Source: Rhizomys pruinosus (Eukaryota > Chordata > Mammalia > Rodentia > Spalacidae). Taken from it: a stretch of 64,000 bases of DNA. The translations under genes and the position numbers were made by a program. Positions 23,676 through 34,431 of this stretch are shown here, piece by piece. Numbering within the stretch: the stretch's first letter is position 1; each line of letters starts with the position of its first letter. The stretch covers positions 765,811 through 829,810 of the forward strand of contig VZQC01006700.1 in the NCBI GenBank assembly GCA_009823505.1. The letters are read 5' to 3'. Below the pieces are notes generated by a model, which searched no databases, was not told where the DNA came from, and saw nothing but the letters and a program-made list of their open reading frames with translations.

Positions 23676-23812
23676 TTTTATTTATTCTATGTGTATATGC
23701 CTATGTGGGTTTATGTATATTATGTGTGTTTAGATATCTCTGGAGGCTAGAACAAAGTTTCTAATTCCCTGGAACTGGAGTTGCAGGTAGTTATAAGTCA
23801 CCCAGATGTTGG
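23676..23812 (-). mobile_element. B3-like SINE, truncated, antisense
   Basis: tttagatatctctggaggct, attccctggaactggagttg and caggtagttataagtcaccc follow an antisense B3. The tRNA head is missing. Confidence 0.6.
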
Positions 23813-23869
23813 TTTTTCTTGTCATTTACTTCTTTGTGTTGTTTATGTTTTTTTTTTTATTTTGATTCA

Positions 23870-24083
23870 TTTTTTTTCCTTCTTTTTTTCTTTTGCGGTA
23901 CCCTCTCCTGTATTACAGGCTAATCTCAAGTTCACTATGCAGCTGAGAACAACCTTGAACTTCTGATGCTCCTGTCTCCTGAGTGTTAGGACTCCAAGCA
24001 AGTATGACTATACTCTGTGCTGGAAACCAAGTTCAGGTCCTCCAGCATACTAGGCACATGTTCTGAGCCACATCCCAGCTCTT
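23870..24083 (-). mobile_element. B4 (ID-B1 fusion) SINE, antisense
   Basis: A diverged B1 part (gctaatctcaagttcactat, ccttgaacttctgatgctcc, gagtgttaggactccaagc) is followed by an ID-like head, gttcaggtcctccagcatac and tgagccacatcccagctc. That is the fused architecture of B4. Confidence 0.7.
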
Positions 24084-24091
24084 TTCACTTT

Positions 24092-24190
24092 TTTTTTAAT
24101 TTATTTTTTTATTGATGCTTTGTGTATTTCATACATCATTTTCCAATTCAGTTCAGGCATATATCCCCTTCCCTTCCCCCCACCCCATCT
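24092..24190 (-). mobile_element. Very short 3'-end copy of the long-3' UTR L1
   Basis: attgatgctttgtgtatttc at 24112 then cattttccaattcagttcag and the C-rich complement of the polypurine tract. It is only about 100 bp long, truncated just past the polypurine tract, and sits directly beside the B4 element. Confidence 0.85.
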
Positions 24191-24830
24191 TTTCAATTTT
24201 AAATATTAGAAACTATACTCAGAATAGCTCAAGAAATGAACAATGATGCAAAACCTAAAAGCTAGAACACTATTCTCTGAGGAGACTGCCAACAGTATCA
24301 GATTCCATCCCAGGCCTATGAAATTAGAATTTTAATTTTAACAAGGTCCCTGTGATTGGGGTGTACATTAAAGTTTAAGAAAAATTGCTGTAGGTTATAT
24401 GTAAACTGAAATAGAATTTCTGAGGTCATGGAATGTCGATACCTTTAACATTTCTAGATATAATATTAATCTGATTTTATAGCAGATTTATAATTTGCAT
24501 ATTCATCATCAGGACTGAGCATATTTATAGGTATTTTTTCAAGATATGAAAAGAAAAGAGATAGCTATCTTTTAACTTCAGTAAACCTTCTAGAAGTATT
24601 TCTAACTTGCTATCCTCTAAAATTCTTCATATTACTTTAAATGAGGAAGAAAGTTAGTCAAAAACTATAAGAGTTTTGTATGTATATTGCTCCTTTTCAA
24701 TTTAGGGAAAGCTGTGAGCTCTACAAAGATTTTTATAAATAACATAGTAATTGTCTAGGTTTCAAAACAATGTTCAAATATAACAAATCATCTCACTAAG
24801 AGAAGTAACACTAACCAATGGCCAGAGCAT
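24191..24830. other. Unique AT-rich sequence
   Basis: No repeat or coding signal recognised. It is almost identically present in the second copy at about 46940-47610. Confidence 0.5.
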
Positions 24831-24833
24831 ATG

Positions 24834-24910
24834 TATGTGTGTATATATAATATATATGTATAATATATATGTGTGTATGTATAATATATATATATATATA
24901 TATATATATT
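24834..24910. repeat. (TA)n / (TATG)n microsatellite
   Basis: Alternating tatatg and tatata runs. Confidence 0.9.
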
Positions 24911-24966
24911 AAAGAACAAGTCAAGTTAAAATTCTAAGCAGTATCAGAGATACTTACATTTTTACT

Positions 24967-25102
24967 TTTTTTTTTTTTTTTGTCTTTTCGAGACAGGGTC
25001 TCCCTGTAGCCCCAGCTGGCCTGAAACTCCCTCTATTTACCAGGCTGGCCTTGAACTCACAAAGATCTGCCTGCCTCTGCCTCCAGAGTGCTAGGCTTTA
25101 AT
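24967..25102 (-). mobile_element. B1 SINE, antisense
   Basis: Oligo-T, then gtcttttcgagacagggtct, ccaggctggccttgaactc, aaagatctgcctgcctctg and gagtgctaggctttaatg. Confidence 0.92.
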
Positions 25103-25374
25103 GTGAGAAATTTAAAGCAGAAGTAATATGATTTTTCTCTGACATGCAGAATCTATACTAAAAACGAATGAGACCTGGAATTAGAAAGAGACCTGTTTGG
25201 GAAAGGGAAGGCGACCAGCAGCAGAGGGACAAAGGACAGAAGCAGGTATTGAGAGAGTGGGTACTGAGGGCGTGAAGATGATCAAAGTGATGATAATTAA
25301 AGTGATAGGAAAATATCAGTGTGGACTCTACTGTTTTCTACTATGAATATCCAACTAAAAAGTAGTGGTATCTA

Positions 25375-25530
25375 AGCACGGTGGCCCATGCCCTTAAGGC
25401 CAGCAGGCTAGAAGCAGAGACATGCAGATCTTGGTGAGATCATGGCTAGCCTTGTCTACATAGGGAGTTCTAGGAAAGCTAGGGCTATAGGGAGATGCTG
25501 TCTCCAAAAAGAAAGCAACCAAACAAAAAC
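25375..25530 (+). mobile_element. Diverged B1 SINE
   Basis: tctaagcacggtggcccatg, aagcagagacatgcagatct, gctagccttgtctacatagg and ggctatagggagatgctgtc follow B1 order with many changes. Confidence 0.78.
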
Positions 25531-25744
25531 CTGGTGTGCTCTTAATTTTTCTTCTTTGTATAGACTTTGTACAGTAAAATTTTATTGGCTTAACAGTTAT
25601 ATACTCTGTTCAACATAATGCTGCTGACAGTTGCACATACATAAAATCCATTTACAAAATTGCATGCTCTTTCTTCTGATAGCATTGATGGATTAGTGGA
25701 ACAACTATATCTTTGTTTTTGTTTTCCCTTTCTTTTTTGCATTT

Positions 25745-25960
25745 TTTTCTTTTTTATTGAATTTGTGTCTCTTTCATACAGAACATCTCAATCAATCTTA
25801 ATCCCCTTTATACCCCCTTCCCCAGTGGCACCTTCCACAGACCATACACAGAATTCATGCACCGTCTCATTTGTGCAAAGGCCCATTGTTCAAGTTAGCG
25901 TCCCTACTGTGAAATGCCCAAGCCTAAGTGGGGCATCTGCAATGCAACATCTATGCCTAA
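25745..25960 (-). mobile_element. L1 3' UTR fragment, antisense
   Basis: tttattgaatttgtgtctct and ttcatacagaacatctc are the 3'-terminal L1 motif. They are followed by the pyrimidine-rich ccccttccccagtggcacc. Confidence 0.6.
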
Positions 25961-26750
25961 GGCTCACATAACACAGAACAAGAGATGAAGAGGACACTAA
26001 TGAACCTCTCAGCTTTCTTCTCTTTTTTTAGATATTTAATTCAAATCTATAAAAATTATCAGTTGTGTAGCACATGAACTGGAGTTACCCTACTATTACT
26101 GCAAAACTGTAAGTAGAAAGAAAATATAAGCGTGAATTATTTCTAATATTTTTTTCATACAATGTTAGGTATACCCCAAACTATACTTCATGCAAAACAA
26201 ACACCATGAAAGCTAGATTAAAAATATTTTATGTATTTAAATTCAAATATTTAAAGCATTCCACTTAATGTCTTTTTAATTGTACTAATATTATGGTGGT
26301 TTCAGCCTACTTAAAGATAATTAAGTATAGAACAATAGCTTTAAAATGTAGCTCTTTTATAAAATAATCATTTATGCTAAATGCACTATAAATTGAAAAA
26401 GCAATAATATTGGAGACAAAAATAAGCTTGTAAGGGAACTTTGTAATAGCTTAACATAATGATGTCATTACACATTATAGATACAAATGTTAAACTTTGC
26501 TAATAAGAGTGTCCTGGGTATTTGCATTTATTTTCTCATTCAAGTGTTACTGCTTTACTACTACAGCCTTACTACAGTCAAAAGTCTAATCCATTAAAAG
26601 TAACTCATTGGTGTACATTAAGTTGAAGGATTTTTCTTTCTTCTTTGTATGTTGGCTCCAAAAACATTCTTACTGACAAATGTTAGTATACAATCCGCCA
26701 GTTGGTTATCATCAAACAAATTATGTCACCTTGATCACCAGATCTATGGC
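25961..26750. other. Unique AT-rich sequence
   Basis: No feature recognised. It is repeated in the second copy at about 48910-49740. Confidence 0.5.
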
Positions 26751-26762
26751 TATCTCCATTTA

Positions 26763-28766
26763 TTTATTTTTTATATTTTTATTGATGGTTTGTATATTTC
26801 ATACATCATTTTCCAATTCAGTTCAGGCATATTTCCCTTTCCCTTCCCCCCATCCCACTCCACCCCATCCCAGATAATGCCTTCTGCATAAAACTTTCCT
26901 GCATTCTTTTTCTCTGTTTTTTTTTTTTTTCATTTTTGCAATTAAATTGATAATTTATGAGTACAAGCATCCCCTCATGTAAAACCAATTTGCAGGCTGT
27001 TGTGCCCAAACCCCCCCAACCCCACCATCCAGCGGGGGGGGTGGGGTTTGTATGTTCAATCAAGTTGATCAATGAGTGTCCAGGACTATATTGCTGTACT
27101 TGTTTTCACCATTCACTCAATCACCAGCCCCTTACATTTACCACGCCCCCTCTTCCGCAGATTGTTCCTAGGCTTAGAAAAGGGGCACACAGGTGGATGA
27201 GCAGCAAAAACAGTGCTACTTTCTCTGAGCTGTTGTCTGTGGACTCTGGCTAATTCTGGCTGTTTCCTTTCGTGGGTTGACAGTTTGTCCAGGAATAAAC
27301 CTTTCGATCCTACTAATGAAGCACAAGCAACTGAGATATAGTATTTAAACAGTACTAATGTTATTGGTAGGTTACTTTGGTATTAAGATACATATGATTG
27401 GATGGTATGTTAATCCATGAATTACATTTTTCTTTCCTGTTAAATATGACAGGGTCTTACTGTGGCTTATAACATCTCCTAACCTGTAGAGATGTAAGCT
27501 TGTTGTGCATCAGCTGTGGGTTATCTCCAAGAGAGAGCCAAGCAATTATTTGGGCCAAATATAAATAAACAGGCATATGGCTGCCTCTGCTGCACAGTAT
27601 TTCCAGGTAGGTGAGGTATAGCTGGTGCTTGAGTGGGAGTCTTGCTTGACTCAAGGAGACCCGTATTTGATTATGTTTTTGTGGCTTTGGTAACACTCTC
27701 GGTATTCCGAGGCCATCTGTAATTTGCATGTGTGGTCTCAATACGTCTTTCCCATGTTAACGATCAGGTCCTGTTGGCAGCGAGGCCTTATCGCTCTCTT
27801 CTTTGCAGGTATCCCAGTTTAGAGGCAAGGATCCTTTTCCTTTTGTGGGGGCTTGGATCCCCTGGCCAACATCTCCTTGGTAGTATAATCCATTGCTGAT
27901 GTCAGAGCTCCTGTATTAATATATTTTGCTTAAGTGCATAGCTTAAGGACTTTAGTATTATATTTGGTTCTGAATAGAGAATAATCCTTTTCACAGTTCC
28001 TATGTCTATTAGTCAATTAAATAAGGCAGTTTTACTGGTTTTATAAGAGATTACCTCTATAATAGTTGTCTCCAATTTACAGTTGGAGAACGACCTTATC
28101 ATCATCATATTTCTCCTTGTTCTGTGGTGGGGAGGCAAGAAAGTCTCTCGTATTAAAACCTTTGTGGCACCAAGAAGGTAAGTGTCATTCGGACTCATTA
28201 TAAATAGTTGTTACAAGTAGGATCCACAGAAGGGTTCGATGTTTGTAGCAATCTGAGGCTTTTCTTCCTTTCAATGTTCAGACGGGTCAACCTTTCAGTT
28301 GGCAATTTCTGGTACATCCTACTCAATGCAAAGCTGTATCTTTTCTTTCTCAGCTGTTAAGTTGGTGACATTTTGACCTGTTGGAACATACAAATCTTTT
28401 CCCATAGTTAAAATTTTGAATTGCAAGGTTTTTGACGAAAAGGTTTCATGTCTATCTCTATCCCCCCCTTTTTTTAACCCATGAGTCTCCAGAAGACAGT
28501 TGTATTATACATACCTATAGGGTGTAATCAAGGCACAGATTTCATCAAATTCACCCATGCTGTTTTGTGTGACTGTATATGATTAACTTGGGAAGCAAAC
28601 TTAATTTTTACGCTAAATCATCTTATAGGTGAAAGAGAATGCTGCAAGGTGATACTGTACAACAGAGAAATTATAGAGAACATTTGTATGTGCCAATCCC
28701 AAAGTTATTGTTCTACAGATTTTATGTAAAACAAATGTGGACAACAGCGATTTATATCTCCATTTA
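26763..28766 (-). mobile_element. Long-3' UTR L1, antisense copy D (about 2.0 kb)
   Basis: Complete from the 3'-terminal motif (ttgatggtttgtatatttca) through the C-rich tract and cgggtattccgaggcc-type middle to ctgtacaacagagaaattat near its 5' end. It corresponds to positions of about 1715-3712 in copy A. It is 5'-truncated inside the 3' UTR with no ORF2. A 12-bp word, tatctccattta, occurs at 26751-26762 and 28755-28766, but the right one partly matches the L1 itself, so I do not claim a target duplication. Confidence 0.88.
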
Positions 28767-29205
28767 AATTTTGTTGAAATTTTTGTGTGTTTCATACATA
28801 ATTTTTCAATCAGTCTTAATCACCTTTATACCTGTTTCTCCATTGGCACCCTCTTACAGCCCACCCTCCTCCAAAGTTTATACATTCTGTCATTTGTATT
28901 AGGGTGTATTATATGTTCTGTCATTTGTATTAGGGTGTATTGTGCCAAATTACTCACCCAGTCATTCCTCAGTGCAAGTTTACCGTCCGAGGTCTATTCA
29001 ACCTATCTAGAGTCCCTCCATTAAAGAAAGCCAGTTTTTCACCCAGTCATAATCAGCTGCTAATATTTCTTCTGCTAAGATTGGGTTCTGCTACCCATTT
29101 CTGCAGTTCCATGCTGGGTTTTTGTATTGTTGAGCTTGCATGGGTCTTATGAATACTGACACCAAGGCTGTACATTCATATTAACTTACAGCTATTGCCT
29201 TTTTA
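28767..29205 (-). mobile_element. L1 3' UTR, antisense
   Basis: Begins at the L1 3' motif tttgtgtgtttcatacataa (28781), then gtcattcctcagtgcaagtt, aacctatctagagtccctcc, cccagtcataatcagctgct and gcatgggtcttatgaatact. It abuts copy D directly. Confidence 0.75.
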
Positions 29206-29219
29206 CAAAACACGCATTG

Positions 29220-29428
29220 AGTGGCCTGGCATGGTGGTGCACACCTTTAATCCCAGCACTTGGAAGGCAGAGGCAGGCAGATCTTTGTGCGTTCAAGGCC
29301 AGCCTGATCTACAAAGTGAGCTCCAAGCCAGTTGGGACTAAAGGGAGACACTGTCTCAAAAATAACAACAACAACAACAAAAAAAACACACACACACAAA
29401 AAAAAACAAAAAACAAACAAACAAACGA
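29220..29428 (+). mobile_element. B1 SINE with long A/C-rich tail
   Basis: gcctggcatggtggtgcaca, ggcaggcagatctttgtgcg, ggccagcctgatctacaaag and ggactaaagggagacactgt, then (CAA)n, (CA)n and (CAAA)n in the tail. Confidence 0.95.
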
Positions 29429-29864
29429 TGTATTGAACTTATCAATAGGAATAGACTGACATGAGAAACCCACATAACTCCTTATCACATGCTCCACAGA
29501 GCAAGTCATAGCACCTGCCCTTCTGTGATTGACTAACATGAACTAAATTCAAAACTATCATGTTTGCTCTTTCCTCAGGGTGTGAGCTTCCCTGGTAACC
29601 ATCAATGAAGCAATGATCATTATATACCTGATGGCAAATTTCAGCCAAGCTTCTTTGTCTTACTGATTGGTTAAATATGTGGAAAGTAATAATTCCAACA
29701 TGTCTAACATGTACAAAATTTGTTTTAACTACAAAACTGCTACATGTGTGAGCCCTATCTGGTTTAATAGTCCTGTCTACTGGGAATGGATTCATCTGGG
29801 ACATCTGAATGGAGTTCTCTGGGACATCTGATGTTTCCCAAGCTTACCATTCTTTTTGTTAATA
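29429..29864. other. Unique sequence with a 120-codon minus-strand frame
   Basis: The frame at 29442-29804 (minus) is one of the longest outside repeats and has cysteine pairs near its C terminus (LLCGACDKELCG). I recognise no family, promoter or splice context. Its counterpart in the second copy is broken. Confidence 0.3.
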
Positions 29865-30985
29865 TTTTATTTATTTATTTTTCATTTTTTAACAATAAGT
29901 AATAATTTATGAGTACAAGCATCCTTCATGTAAAACCAATTTGCAAGAAGTTGTGCCCAACCCACACAGCCCAAGGGTCCCACCATCCAGCTGGGGGGGC
30001 TTGTATGTTCAATCAAGTTGATCAAATAAGTGTCCAGGCTATATTGCTATAGTTTCACCATTCACCCCAATCACAGCCCTTACATTCTACCATGCCCCCT
30101 CTTCCACAGATTGTTCCCTAGGCTTAGAAAAGGGGCATGGGTAGACCAGAAATAAAACTGTCTACTTCTCTGGAGCTGTCATTATGGACTCTGGTAAATT
30201 CTGATTGTTTCCTTTCATGGGCTGACAGTTTGTCCAGGAATAACCTTTCAGTCCTACTAATGTGAAGCACAGACATTTAGATATATAGGTATTTAAATAA
30301 TACTAATTGTTATGGTAGGCTACTTTGGTATAGACACAGATATTTGGATGGTATGTTAATCTATGAATTACATTTTTTCCTGTAAAATATAACAGGGTCT
30401 TACTGTGGCTTATAACATCTCCTAACCACTAAAGGATAGAAGCTTGTGGCATCAGCTATGGGTTATTCCTCCAAGGAGAGAGCTAATAGCAAATTAGATT
30501 TGGGATATACAGGCATATGGCTGCCACTGCTGCACAGTATTTCCAGGCAGGTGAGGTGTAGCTGTTGCTGACGGAGGAGCCTTGCTTGACTCAAGGAGAC
30601 CTATATTTGCTTTATTGGTTTAGTGGTCTTTGCTAACACTCTGGTATTCCAGAGACCAACTGTACACTTGCAAGTGTGGTCTCAATACATCTTTCCCATG
30701 CTTACATCAGTTCTTCGACAGCAGGGCCTTATTGCCTCTCTTCTTGCAGGTATCCCAGTTTACAGGCAAGAAACCTTTACCTTTTGGGGGGACTTGGCTC
30801 CCCTGGCCAACATCTCCTTGGTAGAATAATCCATTGCTGATATCAGAGCTCTCCTATGTTAATATATTTTGCTTAAGTGCAGAGCTTAAGGAGACTTTAA
30901 TATTATATTTGGTTCTGAAGAGAGAATAATCCTTTTCACAGTTCCTATGTCAATTAGTCAATTAAAGAAGGCAGTTTTACCGGTT
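29865..30985 (-). mobile_element. Long-3' UTR L1, antisense copy C lacking the usual 3' end
   Basis: Matches the family from gagtacaagcatccttcatg (29910) to aggcagttttaccggttt (30968). The terminal ~150 bp, with the polypurine tract and AATAAA, is absent. Instead the copy begins at an (ATTT)n/oligo-T run next to the family's internal A-rich segment. Confidence 0.85.
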
Positions 30986-31059
30986 TATGTAGCATTATAT
31001 GAGTTGCCCAAGTTTATGCCCCCTCAAATTTATCTCTTACTAGCCTCCTAAGTTCCCCA

Positions 31060-31071
31060 AAGTTTCATCTT
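31060..31071. repeat. Target-site duplication of L1 copy B, left
   Basis: aagtttcatctt, found again at 31903-31914 and in part (ttcatctt) at 31663-31670. Confidence 0.8.
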
Positions 31072-31662
31072 TTTTTTTTATGAAGATTTTTTTAAATTTA
31101 TTTTTATTGATGCTTTGTGTATTTCATACATCATTTTCCAATTCAGTTCAGGCATATATCCCCTTCCCTTCCCCCCCACCCCACCCCTACCCATCGCAGA
31201 TCGTGCATTCTGCCATAAGTTTTCTGCATCTTTCTCTGCTTTTTTGTTTTGTTTTGTTTTCATTTTTTTTAACAATAGGTGATAATTTGTGAGTACAAGC
31301 ATCCTTCATGTAAAACCAATTTGCAAGCAGTTGTGCCCAAACCCACACAGCTCATGGGTCCCACCATCCTGAAAGGGGGGGCTTGTATGTTCAATCAAGT
31401 TGATCAAATGAGTGTCCAGTCTATATTGTTGTAGTTTCACCATTAACCCCAATCGAAGCCCTTACATTCTACCACGCCCCCTCTTCCACAGATTGTTCCC
31501 TAGGCTTAGAAAAGGGGCACAGGTGGATGAGAAGCAAAACACTCTACTTTCTCTGGAGCTGATGTCTTGGTCTCTAGTCAGTTCTGGCTGTTTTCTTTCA
31601 TGGGCTGCCAGCTTGTCCAGGCTTAACCTTTCGATCCTACTAATGAAGCACATGCAATTAGA
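31072..31662 (-). mobile_element. Long-3' UTR L1, antisense copy B (about 0.6 kb)
   Basis: Starts with the oligo-T tail and attgatgctttgtgtatttc, contains the C-rich tract and ggcttagaaaaggggcacag, and stops at catgcaattaga next to a remnant of its target duplication. Confidence 0.92.
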
Positions 31663-31670
31663 TTCATCTT

Positions 31671-31895
31671 TTTTTAAAAAAAATATTTATTTTTGTATGT
31701 GTATGAATGTACTGTCTGCATGTAGGTCCTCACACCCGTGTCGTGCAATGCCGCGGAGGTCAGAAGAGGGCGCCCGACTCCCCTGGGACTGGAGTCAAAG
31801 ATGGCCTTCAGCTGCCATGTGGGTGCCGGGGATCGAACCCAGGTCCTCTGCAAGAGCAGTCGGCGCTCTCAACCGCTAGGCCATCTCTCCAGCCC
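31671..31895 (-). mobile_element. Young B2 SINE, antisense, nested at the L1 target duplication
   Basis: Complete antisense B2, CpG-rich: cacacccgtgtcgtgcaatg, gaggtcagaagagggcgcc, ggatcgaacccaggtcctct and accgctaggccatctctcc. The B box ggttcgatccc is intact in complement. CpG preservation argues for recent insertion. Confidence 0.95.
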
Positions 31896-31902
31896 CCCCC
31901 CC

Positions 31903-31914
31903 AAGTTTCATCTT
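31903..31914. repeat. Target-site duplication, right copy
   Basis: aagtttcatctt, exact match to 31060-31071. It follows a C homopolymer at the B2 head. Confidence 0.8.
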
Positions 31915-32009
31915 AAGAGTTGTTTATTATAGTTAAGGCATTGACTCTAGCAACTCTTAATGAAATATAACTAATTCGGACACAGAATCAGTATGAGCAA
32001 CTCTGACTT

Positions 32010-32202
32010 CTCATGTGTGCGTATGTAGGGTAAGGGTCTGTGCACATGAGCATGAGTGCATACACCCAAAGTCAATCACAGGCCCTAGACCTGTTGGAGA
32101 CCCAGGCAGTTTTGAACTAACTGATGTGTGTATTGGGAAGCCAACTCAGGTCCTTTGTAAGAATAATACATACTTTTAATTGCATGTCCATCTCTCCAGC
32201 AT
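32010..32202 (-). mobile_element. B3-like SINE, antisense
   Basis: agacccaggcagttttgaac, tgtattgggaagccaactca and ttgcatgtccatctctccag match an antisense B3 that has diverged strongly. Confidence 0.72.
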
Positions 32203-32507
32203 AAGTGTTTCTCTCTTGAGAAGCCCATGCACACAGTTGTGTGTGAACTTTTTCTAAGGGCTTTTAGTGTTAGTTATCCACCCCCACACTCTTTCCTCTG
32301 CCTTAACCTCCATTTCCTATCTCTAGTACATTTATCTCTCTCTACTCTACTATTCCACTTTCCCCTTTTCTTCCTACCACTCCTTTCCTTTCCTCCATGG
32401 TCATTTATTAGTTTCTTGACCTCTTTGGATTTTCAAATTGAAAACATGTATATCTGCCATTTCAAAGTTATGAGAAAGAACATGCATTTCTTTTTCTTTG
32501 TTATACA

Positions 32508-33250
32508 ACATTTTTATTGAAATTTTTATGTGGCACCCTCTGGCAGCACCCCCCTCCCCTGAGTTCACACCTTCCATCATTTGTGCTAGGATCCACTGGG
32601 CAAAATTACTCCCTGCTCAGTCCTCAGTGCTAGCTCATCCCCTGAGCTCTAGTTAGCTTATCTGGAGTCTCTTTTCTTAAGAAGGCCAAGGCTTCCTCAC
32701 CCAAACACCATCTGCTACCAATATGTCTTCAGACAAGGTTGGGCTCTGCTACCTATTTCTACAGTTCTGTACTGGGTTTTTGTCCAGCTGAACTTGCATG
32801 AGTGTTGTGCATGCTGATACCAATGCTGTAGGTTCATATGAACAGGGTCCCAGGAACTTATAGGATTCATTTGGTTTTGCATCACCTCTCTGGCTCTCTT
32901 AAAATCTTTCCGCACCCTCTTCCATAATGTTCCCTGAGTCCTAGGTGGGTAAAGTTTGTCCATGGAGTCACACTCTGTAGACTCCTAATCCTCATGGTTT
33001 GGCCATTCAAGCCCTTTTGACTTCCTTGTCTCCTGTTGCATGGAAGAGCTTCCTTAATGAGAGTTAAGAGGTAGTTAATGCCTTCTGGGTCCTTGTTCTA
33101 TGATGCTTTGAGCTTATGTGTAGAAGTTGCATTGTAGCTGCATTGGCTAGGCATGAACAATTCACAGATCATGTCTGTGTATCTCTAGTTGTGGGATTTA
33201 TACCCACCTCATACAGGCTAGATTATAACAATTTAAAGAAAAGATACAAA
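32508..33250 (-). mobile_element. L1 3' UTR, antisense
   Basis: From tttattgaaatttttatgtg (32513) through gttctgtactgggtttttg, acttgcatgagtgttgtgca, gaccctgttc-complement words and gaagagcttccttaatgaga. It has the same family organisation as 21858-23050. Confidence 0.78.
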
Positions 33251-33524
33251 AGACCCATGATTTTTCCTGATGTTTGCAAGGAGCTAGTATTACATCTTAG
33301 TCAATGACAGAGTAGTTATAGCTTATGCCTTATGTACTTCCCAAAAAGTATATTGGGCAGCTTTATTGTTTACCAAGAGGAACACACTGTAGACTCTCAC
33401 ATGGAAGGTTTCCTATCCAGATGGGCATACAATGATGGGGTGATTGTGTGACATATCTGGCTTCAGGTACACCTAAGTGGGACTGTAACTATAGAGTTGC
33501 TGACCACAGAACTAGCTCAGCTGT
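33251..33524. other. Unique sequence
   Basis: No feature recognised. Confidence 0.4.
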
Positions 33525-33540
33525 TGTGATACTGTACTTT

Positions 33541-33692
33541 TTTGTTGTTGTTCTTTTTGAGACAGGGTTTCTCTGGAGCTCCTTTTCTCCTGGACCTTGC
33601 TCTGTAGACCAGGCTGGCCTTGAACTCACAGAGATCTGCCTGCCTCTGTCTCCCAGGTGCTAGGATTAAAGGCGTGCACTGCCATGCCCAGC
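33541..33692 (-). mobile_element. B1 SINE, antisense
   Basis: ctttttgagacagggtttct, gtagaccaggctggccttg and ggattaaaggcgtgcactgc, ending at the B1 head ccatgcccagc. Target duplication tgtgatactgtacttt / tgtgatactgaacttt (16 bp, one change) at 33525-33540 and 33693-33708. Confidence 0.95.
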
Positions 33693-33852
33693 TGTGATAC
33701 TGAACTTTTAAAGGTCGATGTCACCAATAGTGTTTCACTTTTTAAGAACTTAGAATACCTTAGTGTGGCTTTAAGATATTCTAAGTTCTTAAAAAGTGAA
33801 ACACTATTGATGACATCCAGCCTTAAAAGTTCAGTATCACAGCTGGGCATGG
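33682..33852. repeat. Near-perfect hairpin: 81-nt arms and 9-nt loop
   Basis: Left arm 33682-33762 and right arm 33772-33852 are inverted copies with about five mismatches, separated by gtgtggctt. The arms include the last bases of the B1 head, its right target duplication, and unique flank. Because of this, both strands carry similar short frames here (SVSLFKNLEY occurs on each). Confidence 0.95.
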
Positions 33853-34431
33853 TAATGCTGGAGAGGTTGTGGGGAAAAGGGAACACTCATCCACTGCTGG
33901 TGGGAATGTAAACTGGTACAACCACTGTGGAAAGTAGTGTGGAGAACCCTTAAAAAACTCAAAATGAGCCAACCACCTGACCTAGCCATACCACTCCTGG
34001 GTATATACCCACAAGACGCATCCTACAGAAAAGATAGATGCACAGCTCTCTCCACAATAGCAAAGAGCTGGAACCAACCCAAATGCCCCTCAACTTATGA
34101 CTTGATAACAAAAATGTGGTACCTCTATACAGTGGAGTTCTATTCAGTGGTAAAGAAATTATCATGAGAGTGAAGTAACACAGTCCCAGAAAAAAAAATG
34201 CAAATGGTTTCCCTCATTTGTGGATGCTAACACCAAATCCCCAGCTGGCAGGCAAACTGAGCAACTTTATTATTATATTTCATTATATCTGAAAGCAACT
34301 GTGCTATTACAAAGAGAATCTCTTAATGGGCTCTAGAATTATCCTACCACTTGTATTCACACATTGTAATTACCATATATGGATGGAAGATATGTATTCA
34401 TATTCTAAAAAAAAGAAAACAAACTTTAAAA
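33758..34431 (+). mobile_element. L1 insertion (ORF2 tail) with an inverted flank copy at its 5' end
   Basis: A perfect 14-bp target duplication, aagaacttagaata, at 33744-33757 and 34432-34445 delimits the insertion. Inside it, 33758-33852 is a short filler plus the inverted copy of the upstream flank. From 33853 the L1 starts in ORF2 (gctggagaggttgtgggg) and includes LGIYPQDASY, KSWNQPKCPS and KMWYLYTVEF. ORF2 is frameshifted by small deletions. The 3' UTR is short (about 0.2 kb) and ends in an A-rich tail. The first-strand nick site reads TTCTT/AAAAA, close to the L1 endonuclease preference. Confidence 0.9.

Noticed and set aside
26751..28766. Target-site duplication tatctccattta around copy D
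   Set aside because: The right-hand word is part of the L1 sequence itself (compare ctccatttaa in the complement of copy A), so it may be coincidence or microhomology.
31412..31879. 155-codon frame on the plus strand
   Set aside because: It runs through the antisense L1 3' UTR into an antisense B2. The composition is explained entirely by the two repeats.
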